From assembly GCF_020410765.1 (NCBI RefSeq), contig NZ_CP084541.1, positions 1,669,001-1,733,000 of the forward strand: DNA of 64,000 nucleotides, in the 5' to 3' direction. This stretch comes from Streptomyces marincola (lineage in GTDB: Bacteria; Actinomycetota; Actinomycetes; Streptomycetales; Streptomycetaceae). The notes below the pieces were generated by a model. That model ran no database searches. It had not been told where the DNA came from and saw only the letters and a program-made list of their open reading frames with translations. Within the stretch, counting starts at the first letter, position 1. Each line of letters begins with the position of its first letter. Positions 8,666 through 15,728 of this stretch are shown here, in pieces. A program made the position numbers and the translations under genes.

Positions 8666-9558
8666 GCCCGCCGGGCGGCGTCCGGGGAGACACGCCGCAC
8701 GGCGCCGCCGGCCACCTGACCTGGCTGTACGCGCCGGGCGACCGGCCCGCGGTCGTCGCCAAGGCCCTGGCCTCGGGCGCCGACGTCGTCGTGGTCGACC
8801 TGGAGGACGCCGTGGCGCCGGAACGCAAGCGCTACGCGCTGGACGCCACCGCCGACCTGCTCGCCCAGCCGCTTCCGGTACCGGTGCACGTCCGCGTGGA
8901 CGCGCTGGACGGGCCGCTCGCCGAGACCGAGGTGCGCCGACTCGCCCCGCTGCCCGGCCTGGGCGCCCTGCGCCTGCCCAAGGTGACGGGCCCGGGGGAC
9001 ATCGCCCGCGTCACCGGCTGGACCGGGGACCGGGTCCCCCCGCTGTACGCCCTGTTGGAGAGCGCGCTCGGCGTCGAGCGCGCCTTCGCCGTCGCCACCG
9101 CGCACCCGGCACTCGCCGGCATCGCGCTCGGCGAGGCCGACCTGCGCGCCGACCTGGGCGTGACCACCGAGGCGGGGCTGGCCTGGCCCCGCAGCCGGGC
9201 CGTCGTCGCGGCCCGCGCCGCCGGTCTCGCGCCGCCGGCCCAGTCGGTGTTCCCCGACGTGCGGGACACCGCGGGCCTGGCCCGTTCCTGCGCCGCGGGC
9301 CGGGCCCTCGGCTTCCTGGGCAGGGCCGCGATCCACCCGCGCCAACTCCCGGTGATCGAGGACGCGTACCGGCCGACGGCCGAGGAGGTCGCGGCGGCCA
9401 GGGACGTGGTCGGGGCGGCGCCGACCGACGCGGGGGCCCTGGCCCTGCCGGACGGCCGTTTCGTGGACGCGGCCGTCGTCGCGGGGGCGCGCAGGACCCT
9501 CGCGCTCGCCGAACGCCCGCCGCGCCGGGCAGCAGGCGGAACGCCCGGCGCCGGGTGA
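8662..9558 (+). CDS. CitE/HpcH-HpaI family acyl-CoA lyase
   Basis: Aldolase/citrate-lyase beta-like protein (298 aa, GTG start in a GTGA overlap). The family forms TIM barrels that cleave beta-hydroxyacyl-CoA esters such as malyl- or citramalyl-CoA, or act as thioesterases, with Mg2+. Visible motifs are LYAPGDRPAVVAKALASGADVVVVDLEDAV, the Arg in VHVRVDALD, LPKVTGPGDI, LLESALGVERAF, the metal-ligand segment GIALGEADLRADLG and AAIHPRQLPVI near the C terminus. It is the last gene of the seven-gene operon. The CoA-transferase next to it probably makes its thioester substrate, and the likely products are a shorter acyl-CoA and an oxo acid. The exact ester is not readable from sequence. Confidence 0.85.
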   Translation: MSPPGGVRGDTPHGAAGHLTWLYAPGDRPAVVAKALASGADVVVVDLEDAVAPERKRYALDATADLLAQPLPVPVHVRVDALDGPLAETEVRRLAPLPGLGALRLPKVTGPGDIARVTGWTGDRVPPLYALLESALGVERAFAVATAHPALAGIALGEADLRADLGVTTEAGLAWPRSRAVVAARAAGLAPPAQSVFPDVRDTAGLARSCAAGRALGFLGRAAIHPRQLPVIEDAYRPTAEEVAAARDVVGAAPTDAGALALPDGRFVDAAVVAGARRTLALAERPPRRAAGGTPGAG

Positions 9559-9714
9559 GGCCCCACGCCACCCCACCACCGGCACGACCGCCCCCCGGTC
9601 GACGGCGTCCGTACCGGCACCGGGCCGGTGGTGTCAGCACCGACACGGCAGGCACCGCCAACACCGGGCCGGCGGCATCAGCACAGGCACCGGCCGCACC
9701 GCCCGGCACCCCGC

Positions 9715-9747
9715 CACCGGGCCGCACCGGTACCGGGCACCGCCACC
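9715..9747. repeat. 33-bp perfect direct repeat, copy 1
   Basis: First copy of a 33-bp direct repeat whose core is GCCGCACCGGTACCGGGCAC. The second copy is at 9876-9908, 161 bp away. The core contains the palindrome ACCGGTACCGGG-like centre around GGTACC. Flanks outside the 33 bp differ, so this is a true repeat unit inside a more degenerate tract. Confidence 0.85.
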
Positions 9748-9875
9748 CCCGGCACCACGACCGGACCGCACCACCGACACCGAGCCGCACCGCCCGACAC
9801 CACCGACACCAGGCCGCACCGCCCGACACCAACGGAACAGGCTCCGGCACCCCGGCACGGGACCGCACCACCCGG

Positions 9876-9908
9876 CACCGGGCCGCACCGGTACCGGGCA
9901 CCGCCACC
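9876..9908. repeat. 33-bp perfect direct repeat, copy 2
   Basis: Second copy, identical to 9715-9747. It is followed by CACCGACACCAGGCCGCACC, which also resembles sequence at 9801-9821. The two copies bracket the most repetitive part of the tract. Confidence 0.85.
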
Positions 9909-10123
9909 ACCGACACCAGGCCGCACCACCCGCCACCCCGCCACCGGGCCGCACCCGGCGGGACCGGGCCGGACCGGGCGGCGGACCGGCGGGGCCGGGC
10001 GCCGCCCGCGCGTCCCGTCCTCAGCGGCGCGCCCCCGGGGTACGCGGCACGCGCGCCGACCGGGCCCGCTCCCGCGCCGCGCTCCCGCCCACCGCGGCCG
10101 ACGCCCTGTCCGGCCGGGCGCTG

Positions 10124-10741
10124 GTGAACCTGAACTCCGGCACCCCCGAGGAGGCCCGCGCAGCGGCGCACTGGGCGGCCGAGCGGGGAGCGGCGTATCT
10201 CGACGGCGCCATCATGGTCCCGCCGCCGCTCGTCGGGCAGCCCGACGCCGTCTTCCTCTACAGCGGCCCGCGCGCCGTCTTCGACGAGCACAGGGACGCG
10301 CTCGCGACGCTGGGGGACCCCCGTTATCTCGGCCCCGACCCCGGACTCGCCGTGCTGTACAACGCGGCCCTGCTCGACCTGATGTACGCGACCGTCAACG
10401 GCTTGCTGCACGCCACCGCGCTGGCGCGCTCGGCCGAGGTGCCGGCGACCGAGTTCGTCGACCTGGTCCGCACCTGGTTCATGCCCACGGTGATCGACGC
10501 GGCCTTCGCGGAGCAGGCCGTGAACCTCGGTCCCGGCCACTACTCCGGCGACGTGGGAACCATGGAGATGAACCGGACGGCGCTCGACCACATCACCCGC
10601 ACCTGCCTGGAGCAGGGCGTCGACGCCGCCGCGCCGCGGTTCATGACGGAGCTGGCCGAGCGGGCGATCGCCGCGGGGCACGGCGAGGACAACTACCTCG
10701 CGCTGTTCGAGGTCTTCAGGAAGGCGGCACCGGACGCCTGA
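10124..10741 (+). CDS. NAD(P)-dependent oxidoreductase lacking its Rossmann domain (probable pseudogene)
   Basis: C-terminal two thirds of a 6-phosphogluconate-dehydrogenase-like or imine-reductase-like NAD(P)-dependent oxidoreductase. Recognisable family sequence includes LVNLNSGTPEEARAAAHWA, YLDGAIMVPPPLVGQPDAV, LYSGP, GDPRYLGPDPGL and a helical C-terminal domain ending LALFEVFRKAA. Homology can be followed upstream in frame to about base 10070 (RAALPPTAADALSGRALVNL). The N-terminal 60-70 residues with the GxGxxG dinucleotide site are absent in all frames. The DNA in their place is the repeat tract at 9600-9990. The GTG at 10124 is the only sensible start left, and no ribosome site precedes it. 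It is most likely a truncated, non-functional gene, although 205 codons stay open. Confidence 0.72.
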   Translation: MNLNSGTPEEARAAAHWAAERGAAYLDGAIMVPPPLVGQPDAVFLYSGPRAVFDEHRDALATLGDPRYLGPDPGLAVLYNAALLDLMYATVNGLLHATALARSAEVPATEFVDLVRTWFMPTVIDAAFAEQAVNLGPGHYSGDVGTMEMNRTALDHITRTCLEQGVDAAAPRFMTELAERAIAAGHGEDNYLALFEVFRKAAPDA

Positions 10742-10786
10742 CGCACCGCGCACCCAAGGGGCCGGGTGGCGGGGCGGGCCGGGCGG

Positions 10787-10820
10787 GCGGACCGCGGGGC
10801 CTGGCCGCTTCCCGGTCCGC
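10787..10820. terminator. Hairpin between convergent genes
   Basis: Perfect 8-bp inverted repeat, GCGGACCG (10787-10794) and CGGTCCGC (10813-10820), with an 18-nt loop. It lies between the stop of the truncated oxidoreductase and the stop of the oppositely oriented hydrolase. It could end transcripts from both sides. No U-tract is present, as is common in actinomycetes. Confidence 0.5.
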
Positions 10821-10827
10821 GCACCGC

Positions 10828-11724
10828 TCACCGGCCCACCGTCCCCTCGGCAGGAGCGCGGGCGGTGGCCAGAGCGGCCTCCTCGATGAGGTCGGCCACC
10901 GTGCGGGGGTGGGTCAGCATCACGGCGTGCGCCGCGTCGACCTCCCTGATCACACCTCCGGCCCGCTCCGCCATGAACCGCTGCGACTCCGGGCTGAGCA
11001 CGCGGTCCCGCCCCGGGATCAGGAACCACGAGGGCAGCGAGCGCCACGCCTCCCGCTTCGACTCGGCCTCAACCGCGTCGGAGTCGATGGGCCGCTGGGA
11101 GACGGCCATCGCGGCGGACCGCCAGGCCGGCACGTCGGGCCCGGTCACCGTGTCCGCGAACACCTCGCGCCTGACGTAGATCTCGGTGCCCGTGCTGCCG
11201 TCCGGCTCGGTGTAGGGCACCCGCACATAGTCCCCCTCGGCGCCTGCGCCCGGCCCGGCCCCGGGAACGCCGAACAGCTCCCCCTTCGCCGGCGCGGACG
11301 CGGCCACGTAGACCAGCGCCCGCAGCCCGGGACGCACGGTCACGTTGGTGCTGACCGCGCCGCCGTAGGAGTGCGCCACCAGGATCGCGGGACCCGCGAC
11401 GTGGTCGAGCACGCTGTCGACGTAGGCGGAGTCGGAGTCGAGGCCCCGCAGCGGGTTCGTCGTGGCGAGGACCTGGTGGCCCCGGCGCTGGAGCACGGCG
11501 GTGACGTCCTGCCAGATCGACGCGTCCGTGAACGCCCCGTGCAGCAGCACGATCGTGGGCCGCTCCCGACCGCCGCCCCCGGCGGGCGGCGCCCCGGGGA
11601 ACGGCCCGCCGCCCCGGCCCGCCGAGGACGGCGGGCCTGCGGCGGCGTGTCCCGCGCCCCCGGGTACGGCACAGGCCATGGCGGCAGCGAGCAGCGTCAG
11701 GACCGGGCGGCGTGGCAGCCACAT
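10828..11724 (-). CDS. Secreted alpha/beta hydrolase
   Basis: Alpha/beta hydrolase fold enzyme (298 aa), probably an esterase, with an N-terminal export signal (MWLPRRPVLTLLAAAMACAV followed by an Ala/Gly-rich stretch). The ATG at 11724 is chosen because GGAGG stands 6-7 bases upstream; an upstream in-frame start at 11763 would bury the signal peptide. Motifs: IVLLHGAFTDASIW for the oxyanion region, the nucleophile elbow AHSYGGAVS, the acid in IPGRDRVL and the catalytic His in DAAHAVML. The sequence resembles the salicylate-esterase/EstC-like group. The upstream 60 bases are unusually AT-rich and likely contain its promoter. Substrate unknown. Confidence 0.85.
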   Translation of the reverse strand: MWLPRRPVLTLLAAAMACAVPGGAGHAAAGPPSSAGRGGGPFPGAPPAGGGGRERPTIVLLHGAFTDASIWQDVTAVLQRRGHQVLATTNPLRGLDSDSAYVDSVLDHVAGPAILVAHSYGGAVSTNVTVRPGLRALVYVAASAPAKGELFGVPGAGPGAGAEGDYVRVPYTEPDGSTGTEIYVRREVFADTVTGPDVPAWRSAAMAVSQRPIDSDAVEAESKREAWRSLPSWFLIPGRDRVLSPESQRFMAERAGGVIREVDAAHAVMLTHPRTVADLIEEAALATARAPAEGTVGR

Positions 11725-11859
11725 GCGGCACCTCCGAGGTACGGGCACGACCCCCACAGTCACGCTCCGTAATCATCTTACGCACAGTGTCGGGAAAATT
11801 ACCAGAGGTGATGTTCGAGGGTCGACCGGCAGCGCGACGGGCCCGCACCGGCCGCCCGC

Positions 11860-11960
11860 ACCGCGACCGCGTTCAGCCGTGACCGCGTTCAGCCGCGACC
11901 GCCCGCACCGCGACCGCCCGCACCGCGACCGCAACCGCAACCGCAACCGCAACCAGCCGT
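11860..11960. repeat. Nested minisatellite downstream of the histidine kinase gene
   Basis: Three tandem arrays follow one another. A 16-nt unit (GACCGCGTTCAGCCGT/C) is present twice at 11865-11896. A 15-nt unit (GCGACCGCCCGCACC) is present twice at 11895-11924 with a partial third copy. The hexamer ACCGCA occurs four times at 11928-11951. A further GTTCAGCCGCGA lies at 11976-11987 up to the kinase stop codon. The arrays share the CCGCACC/ACCGC words of the 9.6-10 kb tract. Confidence 0.85.
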
Positions 11961-11985
11961 GTCCCGTTCAGCCGCGAGACCGCCG

Positions 11986-13344
11986 TCAGGACGCGTGGGC
12001 CGGTCCCGGCGGCCGGGCCCCGGCGCGCAGCCGCCGCCCGCAGGGGCCGGGGGCGGCGGAACCGCCGTCGGCCGGGTCGGTGGCGCCGGGCGCGGCGCTC
12101 CGTTCCGCCGAGCCGGCGGACGGGGATGCGGCGGGGAAGGCGGCCGACAGCCGCCAGCCGCCCTCGTGCGGTCCCGCGGTCAGGACGCCGCCGACCAGGC
12201 CGAGCCGTTCCCGCAGCCCGACCAGGCCGAATCCGGGTTCCGGCGCGCCCGCGGCCACGGCTCCCACGGGCTGCGGCTGCCTGGCCCGCGCCCCCTGCCC
12301 ACCGGCGGGCCCCGGCTCGGGCGCGCCCCCGTCGTCGGTCACCTCCACCGTCACCTCGCCGTCCGCGATGGCCACCGCGACCCGGGCCCTGGCGCCGGCC
12401 CCGGCGTGCTTGACCGCGTTGGTCAGGCCCTCCTGCACGACGCGCAGCACGACGAGCCCGCGCATCGAGTCGAGCCTGACCGCTTCCGGGTCGACGTGGC
12501 AGTCCACGGGCAGGCCCGCCCGCGTGCTGCGGCCGGCCACGGTGGCGACCGCGGTGGGGAGTTCGTCCGACTCGGCCAGGAGCACGCCTGCGGCCTCGTG
12601 CACCGCGGCGGGGTCGCGCAGCACGGCGACCATGCGGCGCAGGTCGGCCAGGGCCGTCGTGGCGGAGCCGTGCACGTCGTCGAGGACGGCGCTCACCTTG
12701 GGGTCGAGGCCGGGCAGCACGGTGCGCGCGACACCGACGCGCAACGCCATCGAGGCCACGTGGTGCGCCACGAGGTCGTGCAGCTCGCGGGCGAGTTCCG
12801 TGCGTTCCGCGAGGCGGGCGCTGCTCTCGGCCAGGGCGCGCCGCCGTTCGGCCTCCGCCGCGCGGGCCCTCGCCTCGTCCAGGGCGCGCGCGGCGGCGCG
12901 CAGGTAGGCGCCGAGCAGGAGCGGGGCCGCGGTGACGCACAGCACGCGGTACCCGACGGCCCACACGCTGTCGGCCGTCTGGTGCTTGCCCATGACGGCG
13001 ACGTACGCGCAGGCCACGGCCGCCGTGCCGATCGCGGCCGTGTGCAGCGGGCGGCGGACGGCGAGTTCGAGCAGGGCGACGCTGGCGAGCACCTTCACGG
13101 CGACCGGGGTGGCGTCCGCGAAGTGCTGCGCGCCGACCACGAGCGCGGCCTCGGCGACGGTGACGGCCAGCGGCCAGACGGCGCCGGGCGCGAACACCAG
13201 CCCGGCGAGCACGGTCACCAGCCAGTCGCCCGTGGTCGGGTCGGAGCGCTGCACGAACAGCAGGTAGCCGATCCCGACGAAGAGGGGCAGCAGGCGGACC
13301 GGCCCGAAGCGGTCACCGACCGCCCGTGTCAGCCATGTCGTCAT
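11986..13344 (-). CDS. Two-component sensor histidine kinase (DesK/NarL type), orphan
   Basis: Membrane histidine kinase (452 aa) of the HisKA_3 class that normally phosphorylates a LuxR-type response regulator. Several hydrophobic segments span residues 16-150, followed by a coiled-coil-like linker (ARALDEARARAAEAERRR). The phosphoacceptor box is ELARELHDLVAHH with H189. A HATPase domain follows, with the N-box VVQEGLTNAVKHAG, a shortened D/G box (DDGGAPEPGP) and GFGLVGLRERLGLVGG. The D/G loop carries a Gly/Pro/Gln-rich insert. The start MTTWLTRAVGDRFGP at 13344 fits the first membrane helix. The response regulator expected directly downstream is missing: the stop is followed at once by the minisatellite. 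It may signal through a distant partner, or the partner was lost. Confidence 0.85.
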   Translation of the reverse strand: MTTWLTRAVGDRFGPVRLLPLFVGIGYLLFVQRSDPTTGDWLVTVLAGLVFAPGAVWPLAVTVAEAALVVGAQHFADATPVAVKVLASVALLELAVRRPLHTAAIGTAAVACAYVAVMGKHQTADSVWAVGYRVLCVTAAPLLLGAYLRAAARALDEARARAAEAERRRALAESSARLAERTELARELHDLVAHHVASMALRVGVARTVLPGLDPKVSAVLDDVHGSATTALADLRRMVAVLRDPAAVHEAAGVLLAESDELPTAVATVAGRSTRAGLPVDCHVDPEAVRLDSMRGLVVLRVVQEGLTNAVKHAGAGARARVAVAIADGEVTVEVTDDGGAPEPGPAGGQGARARQPQPVGAVAAGAPEPGFGLVGLRERLGLVGGVLTAGPHEGGWRLSAAFPAASPSAGSAERSAAPGATDPADGGSAAPGPCGRRLRAGARPPGPAHAS

Positions 13345-13762
13345 CGCCACTCGTTCCGTCCTCGCGTCCGCCCCACGTCGTCCCGACAGTAACGGCAGGC
13401 GGACCACCGCCCCTATTCCGCATGGGGGGAACACGGTGGAACGCGCGGGAACATGGGGGAACGCGCCCCGCCGCCCGCCCGGGCCGGGGCGGACACGCGC
13501 CGACGGCGTTCCGCGGGCGGCCCGGTGGTCCGAACGCCGCCCGCGGCTCCGCCCGCCGCCCTCGCGGCCGGGCTGGACGCGGCCGGTCGCCGCAGGTGGC
13601 GGCGGGTGGGGCCCGTGCGCCGCGAGGCCCTCGGCCGTGCCTGGCCCGTGCCCCGGCCGGGCCCGCGCTGCTACTGTGACCTCGCGACACGACAGGCAAC
13701 AGACGCCGGGGGCTGGCGTGTTATCGCTCCCGCCACGAGCGGCGGGGCCGGGGAGGACATTC
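13345..13762. other. 418-bp divergent intergenic region without a gene
   Basis: This lies between the divergent histidine kinase and antiporter-regulator genes. Open frames here are GC-bias artefacts rich in Arg, Pro and Ala. The last 100 bases before the TrkA-C gene become more AT-rich (CTGCTACTGTGACC near 13668), where a promoter for that gene is plausible, but I cannot name a clear -35/-10 pair. Confidence 0.5.
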
Positions 13763-14242
13763 ATGGCGACGCGACGCACTCCGCTGCCGGGCGTCGGCAC
13801 GCAGTACGACATGACCACGCGCGACGGGCGGCACATCTCCGTCGTGGCCCACGAGGACGGCAGGCGGTTCCTCGCCTTCTACTCCCCCGAGGACCCCGAC
13901 GCCTGCCAGGGCACCGTGCCGCTGGACGCCGAGGAGGCCGCGCGCCTGGCCGCGATCATCGCGCCGGACCGCGCGGAGCACCGGCTGCCGGGCACCGAGT
14001 TCGACCTGGACCTGGTGACCGAACGCATCACCGTCGGGCTCGGCTCCCCCTACCGGGGCCGCCCGATGGGCGACACGAGGGCCCGCACCCGCACCGGGGC
14101 CTCGATCGTCGCGGTCCTGCGCAGGACCGGCGCCCACCCCTCCCCCGGGCCCGACCACCGGCTCGAAGCAGGCGACACGCTGCTGGTCGTCGGCACCCGG
14201 GAGGGCGTCGACGACCTGGCCGACATCATCGCGGGCTCGTGA
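13763..14242 (+). CDS. TrkA-C domain regulatory subunit of a K+(Na+)/H+ antiporter (KhtT-like)
   Basis: Small cytoplasmic protein (159 aa) with a C-terminal RCK_C/TrkA-C domain (LDLVTERITVG, then IVAVLRRTGAHPSPGPDHRLEAGDTLLVVGTREGVDDLADII). The family binds a nucleotide or other ligand and gates the membrane antiporter encoded next to it. The N-terminal 75 residues (GVGTQYDMTTRDGRHISVV) match the KhtT-type accessory domain. The ATG at 13763 is preceded by GGGGAGG at a good distance. It lies 85 bp upstream of the antiporter gene in the same direction, matching the khtTU arrangement. Confidence 0.85.
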   Translation: MATRRTPLPGVGTQYDMTTRDGRHISVVAHEDGRRFLAFYSPEDPDACQGTVPLDAEEAARLAAIIAPDRAEHRLPGTEFDLDLVTERITVGLGSPYRGRPMGDTRARTRTGASIVAVLRRTGAHPSPGPDHRLEAGDTLLVVGTREGVDDLADIIAGS

Positions 14243-14327
14243 GGCGCCGCCGGGCGCCACGTCCCGCACGGCGCGGCGCGCCCCGGCGGCCGGGCGGCGC
14301 GCCCCGCAGGCCCAACGGAAAGGTGCG

Positions 14328-15548
14328 GTGACCGTGCACGACACCACGACCATGCTGATCGAACTCGGGGCCGTCGTGCTCGGCCTCGGCCTCGTGGGGC
14401 GGCTGGCCGGCCGGCTGGGTCTGTCGCCGATCCCGCTCTACCTGCTGGCGGGCCTGGCGTTCGGGCACGGCGGCCTGCTGCCGCTGTCCACCACCGAGGG
14501 CTTCATCGAGGTCGGCGCGGAGATCGGCGTCATCCTGCTGCTGCTCATGCTCGGCCTTGAGTACAGCCCGACGGAGCTGGTCGACAGCCTGCGCACCCAG
14601 TACCCGTCCGGCGTGGTCGACCTCGTGCTGAACGCGACGCCAGGCGCCGTGGCGGGACTGCTGCTCGGCTGGGGTCCCGTGGGCGCGCTCGCCCTCGCGG
14701 GCGTCACCTACATATCGTCCTCGGGCGTCATCGCGAAGGTGCTCACCGACCTCAACCGGCTGGGCAACCGCGAGACGCCCGTCGTGCTCGGCATCCTCGT
14801 CATCGAGGACCTGGCGATGGCCGTCTACCTGCCGGTGCTCTCCACCGTGCTGGCCGGGGTCGGCCTCGCGAGCGGCAGCGTCACGCTGGCCATCGCGCTC
14901 GCCACGGCGGGCGCGGCGCTGTTCCTCGCGCTGCGGCACGGCCGCCTCATCAGCAGGGCCGTCTCCTCCGACAACCCGGAGATGCTGCTGCTCGTCGTGC
15001 TCGGCCTGACCCTGCTGGTCGCCGGTGTCGCGCAGCAGCTCCAGGTCTCCGCGGCGGTGGGCGCGTTCCTCGTGGGCATCGCGCTGTCCGGCGAGGTGGC
15101 GCACACCAGCCGGCGCCTCCTCACGCCGCTGCGCGACCTGTTCGCCGCCGTCTTCTTCGTCTTCTTCGGGCTGTCGACCGATCCGAGCGCGATCCCGCCG
15201 GTGCTCGTGCCGGCGCTCGCCCTCGCGCTCGTCACCGCGGGCACGAAGATCGTGACCGGCTGGTACGCGGCCAAGCGCGCGGGGATCGGCCCGAAGGGCA
15301 GGTTGCGCGCCGGGGGCGCGCTGGTGGCCCGCGGCGAGTTCTCCATCGTCATCGCCGGCCTCGCCTCGGCGACCGAGCCCAGGATCGCGCCGATCGCCAC
15401 CGCCTACGTGCTGATCCTCGTGATCCTCGGGCCGTTCGCGACCCGGTGGACCGAACCGGTCGCCCGCCGCCTGCTCGAACGGCGCGCTTCCGGCCCGCGG
15501 TCGTCCGACGTGGTCGGCGAGGTGCGCCCGGCGGAGTCCGGCGCCTGA
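14328..15548 (+). CDS. CPA2-family cation:proton antiporter (KhtU/KefB-like)
   Basis: Polytopic membrane antiporter (406 aa) with about 12 hydrophobic segments, expected to exchange K+ or Na+ for protons. It begins TMLIELGAVVLGLGLVGRLAGRLGLSPIPLYLLAG and carries the Na_H_Exchanger core, including GAEIGVILLLLMLGLEY, SSSGVIAKVL and VGAFLVGIALSG. It lacks the large C-terminal TrkA-N domain of KefB/KefC, which fits a separate regulatory subunit encoded upstream. The GTG at 14328 has GGAAAGG 5-6 bases before it; a second GTG at 14334 is possible. The C terminus ends with a short polar tail. Confidence 0.87.
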   Translation: MTVHDTTTMLIELGAVVLGLGLVGRLAGRLGLSPIPLYLLAGLAFGHGGLLPLSTTEGFIEVGAEIGVILLLLMLGLEYSPTELVDSLRTQYPSGVVDLVLNATPGAVAGLLLGWGPVGALALAGVTYISSSGVIAKVLTDLNRLGNRETPVVLGILVIEDLAMAVYLPVLSTVLAGVGLASGSVTLAIALATAGAALFLALRHGRLISRAVSSDNPEMLLLVVLGLTLLVAGVAQQLQVSAAVGAFLVGIALSGEVAHTSRRLLTPLRDLFAAVFFVFFGLSTDPSAIPPVLVPALALALVTAGTKIVTGWYAAKRAGIGPKGRLRAGGALVARGEFSIVIAGLASATEPRIAPIATAYVLILVILGPFATRWTEPVARRLLERRASGPRSSDVVGEVRPAESGA

Positions 15549-15634
15549 CGCCCGCGACCGGCATGACGGGTGCGAACGAGCGGGAACAAGCAACAACGGG
15601 CGGCAACGCGCGACAACGAGCGGGAAAGGGCGAC

Positions 15635-15658
15635 GAACGGGCAACAACCGTCCCGTTC
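15635..15658. promoter_or_regulatory. Inverted repeat upstream of the FGGY kinase gene
   Basis: Perfect 7-bp arms GAACGGG and CCCGTTC separated by 10 bases, 71 bases before the kinase start. They sit in an A-rich stretch with imperfect repeats of CAACGAGCGGGAA from about 15575. This is a plausible operator for a sugar-responsive repressor; no regulator gene is adjacent. Confidence 0.4.
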
Positions 15659-15728
15659 CTGAGCCCAAACGGTCACAATGCCGGACCGCGATCCACCGGA
15701 ACGCGTGTATGAGGCATCATCTGTTCCC

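Larger units (their letters stand above)
9600..9990. repeat. Degenerate CACC/CCGCACC repeat tract
   Basis: The roughly 500 bp between the lyase gene and the truncated oxidoreductase contain no plausible gene. They are built from scrambled copies of short elements such as GGCCGCACC, CACCGGGCC, CCGACACCA and GGCACCG. A 33-bp stretch occurs twice without mismatch (9715-9747 and 9876-9908), and an 18-bp element with GACACCAGGCCGCACC also occurs twice (9804-9821 and 9910-9927). Frames through it translate to His/Pro/Thr/Arg-rich nonsense. The composition is C-rich and strand-asymmetric, unlike ordinary intergenic DNA here. It could be a slippage-generated minisatellite or the residue of an imprecise deletion. 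Confidence 0.8.

Noticed and set aside
9600..9990. CRISPR array
   Set aside because: The repeats are irregular, not evenly spaced, and there are no unique spacers of constant length or cas genes.
9555..10127. 190-codon open frame through the repeat tract
   Set aside because: The product is only His, Pro, Thr, Arg and Ala in repeat-derived order, without domain features or a ribosome site.
11986..13836. Histidine kinase start far upstream at 13836
   Set aside because: The added 164 residues are Pro/Arg/Gly-rich, overlap the TrkA-C gene, and precede the first membrane helix without purpose.
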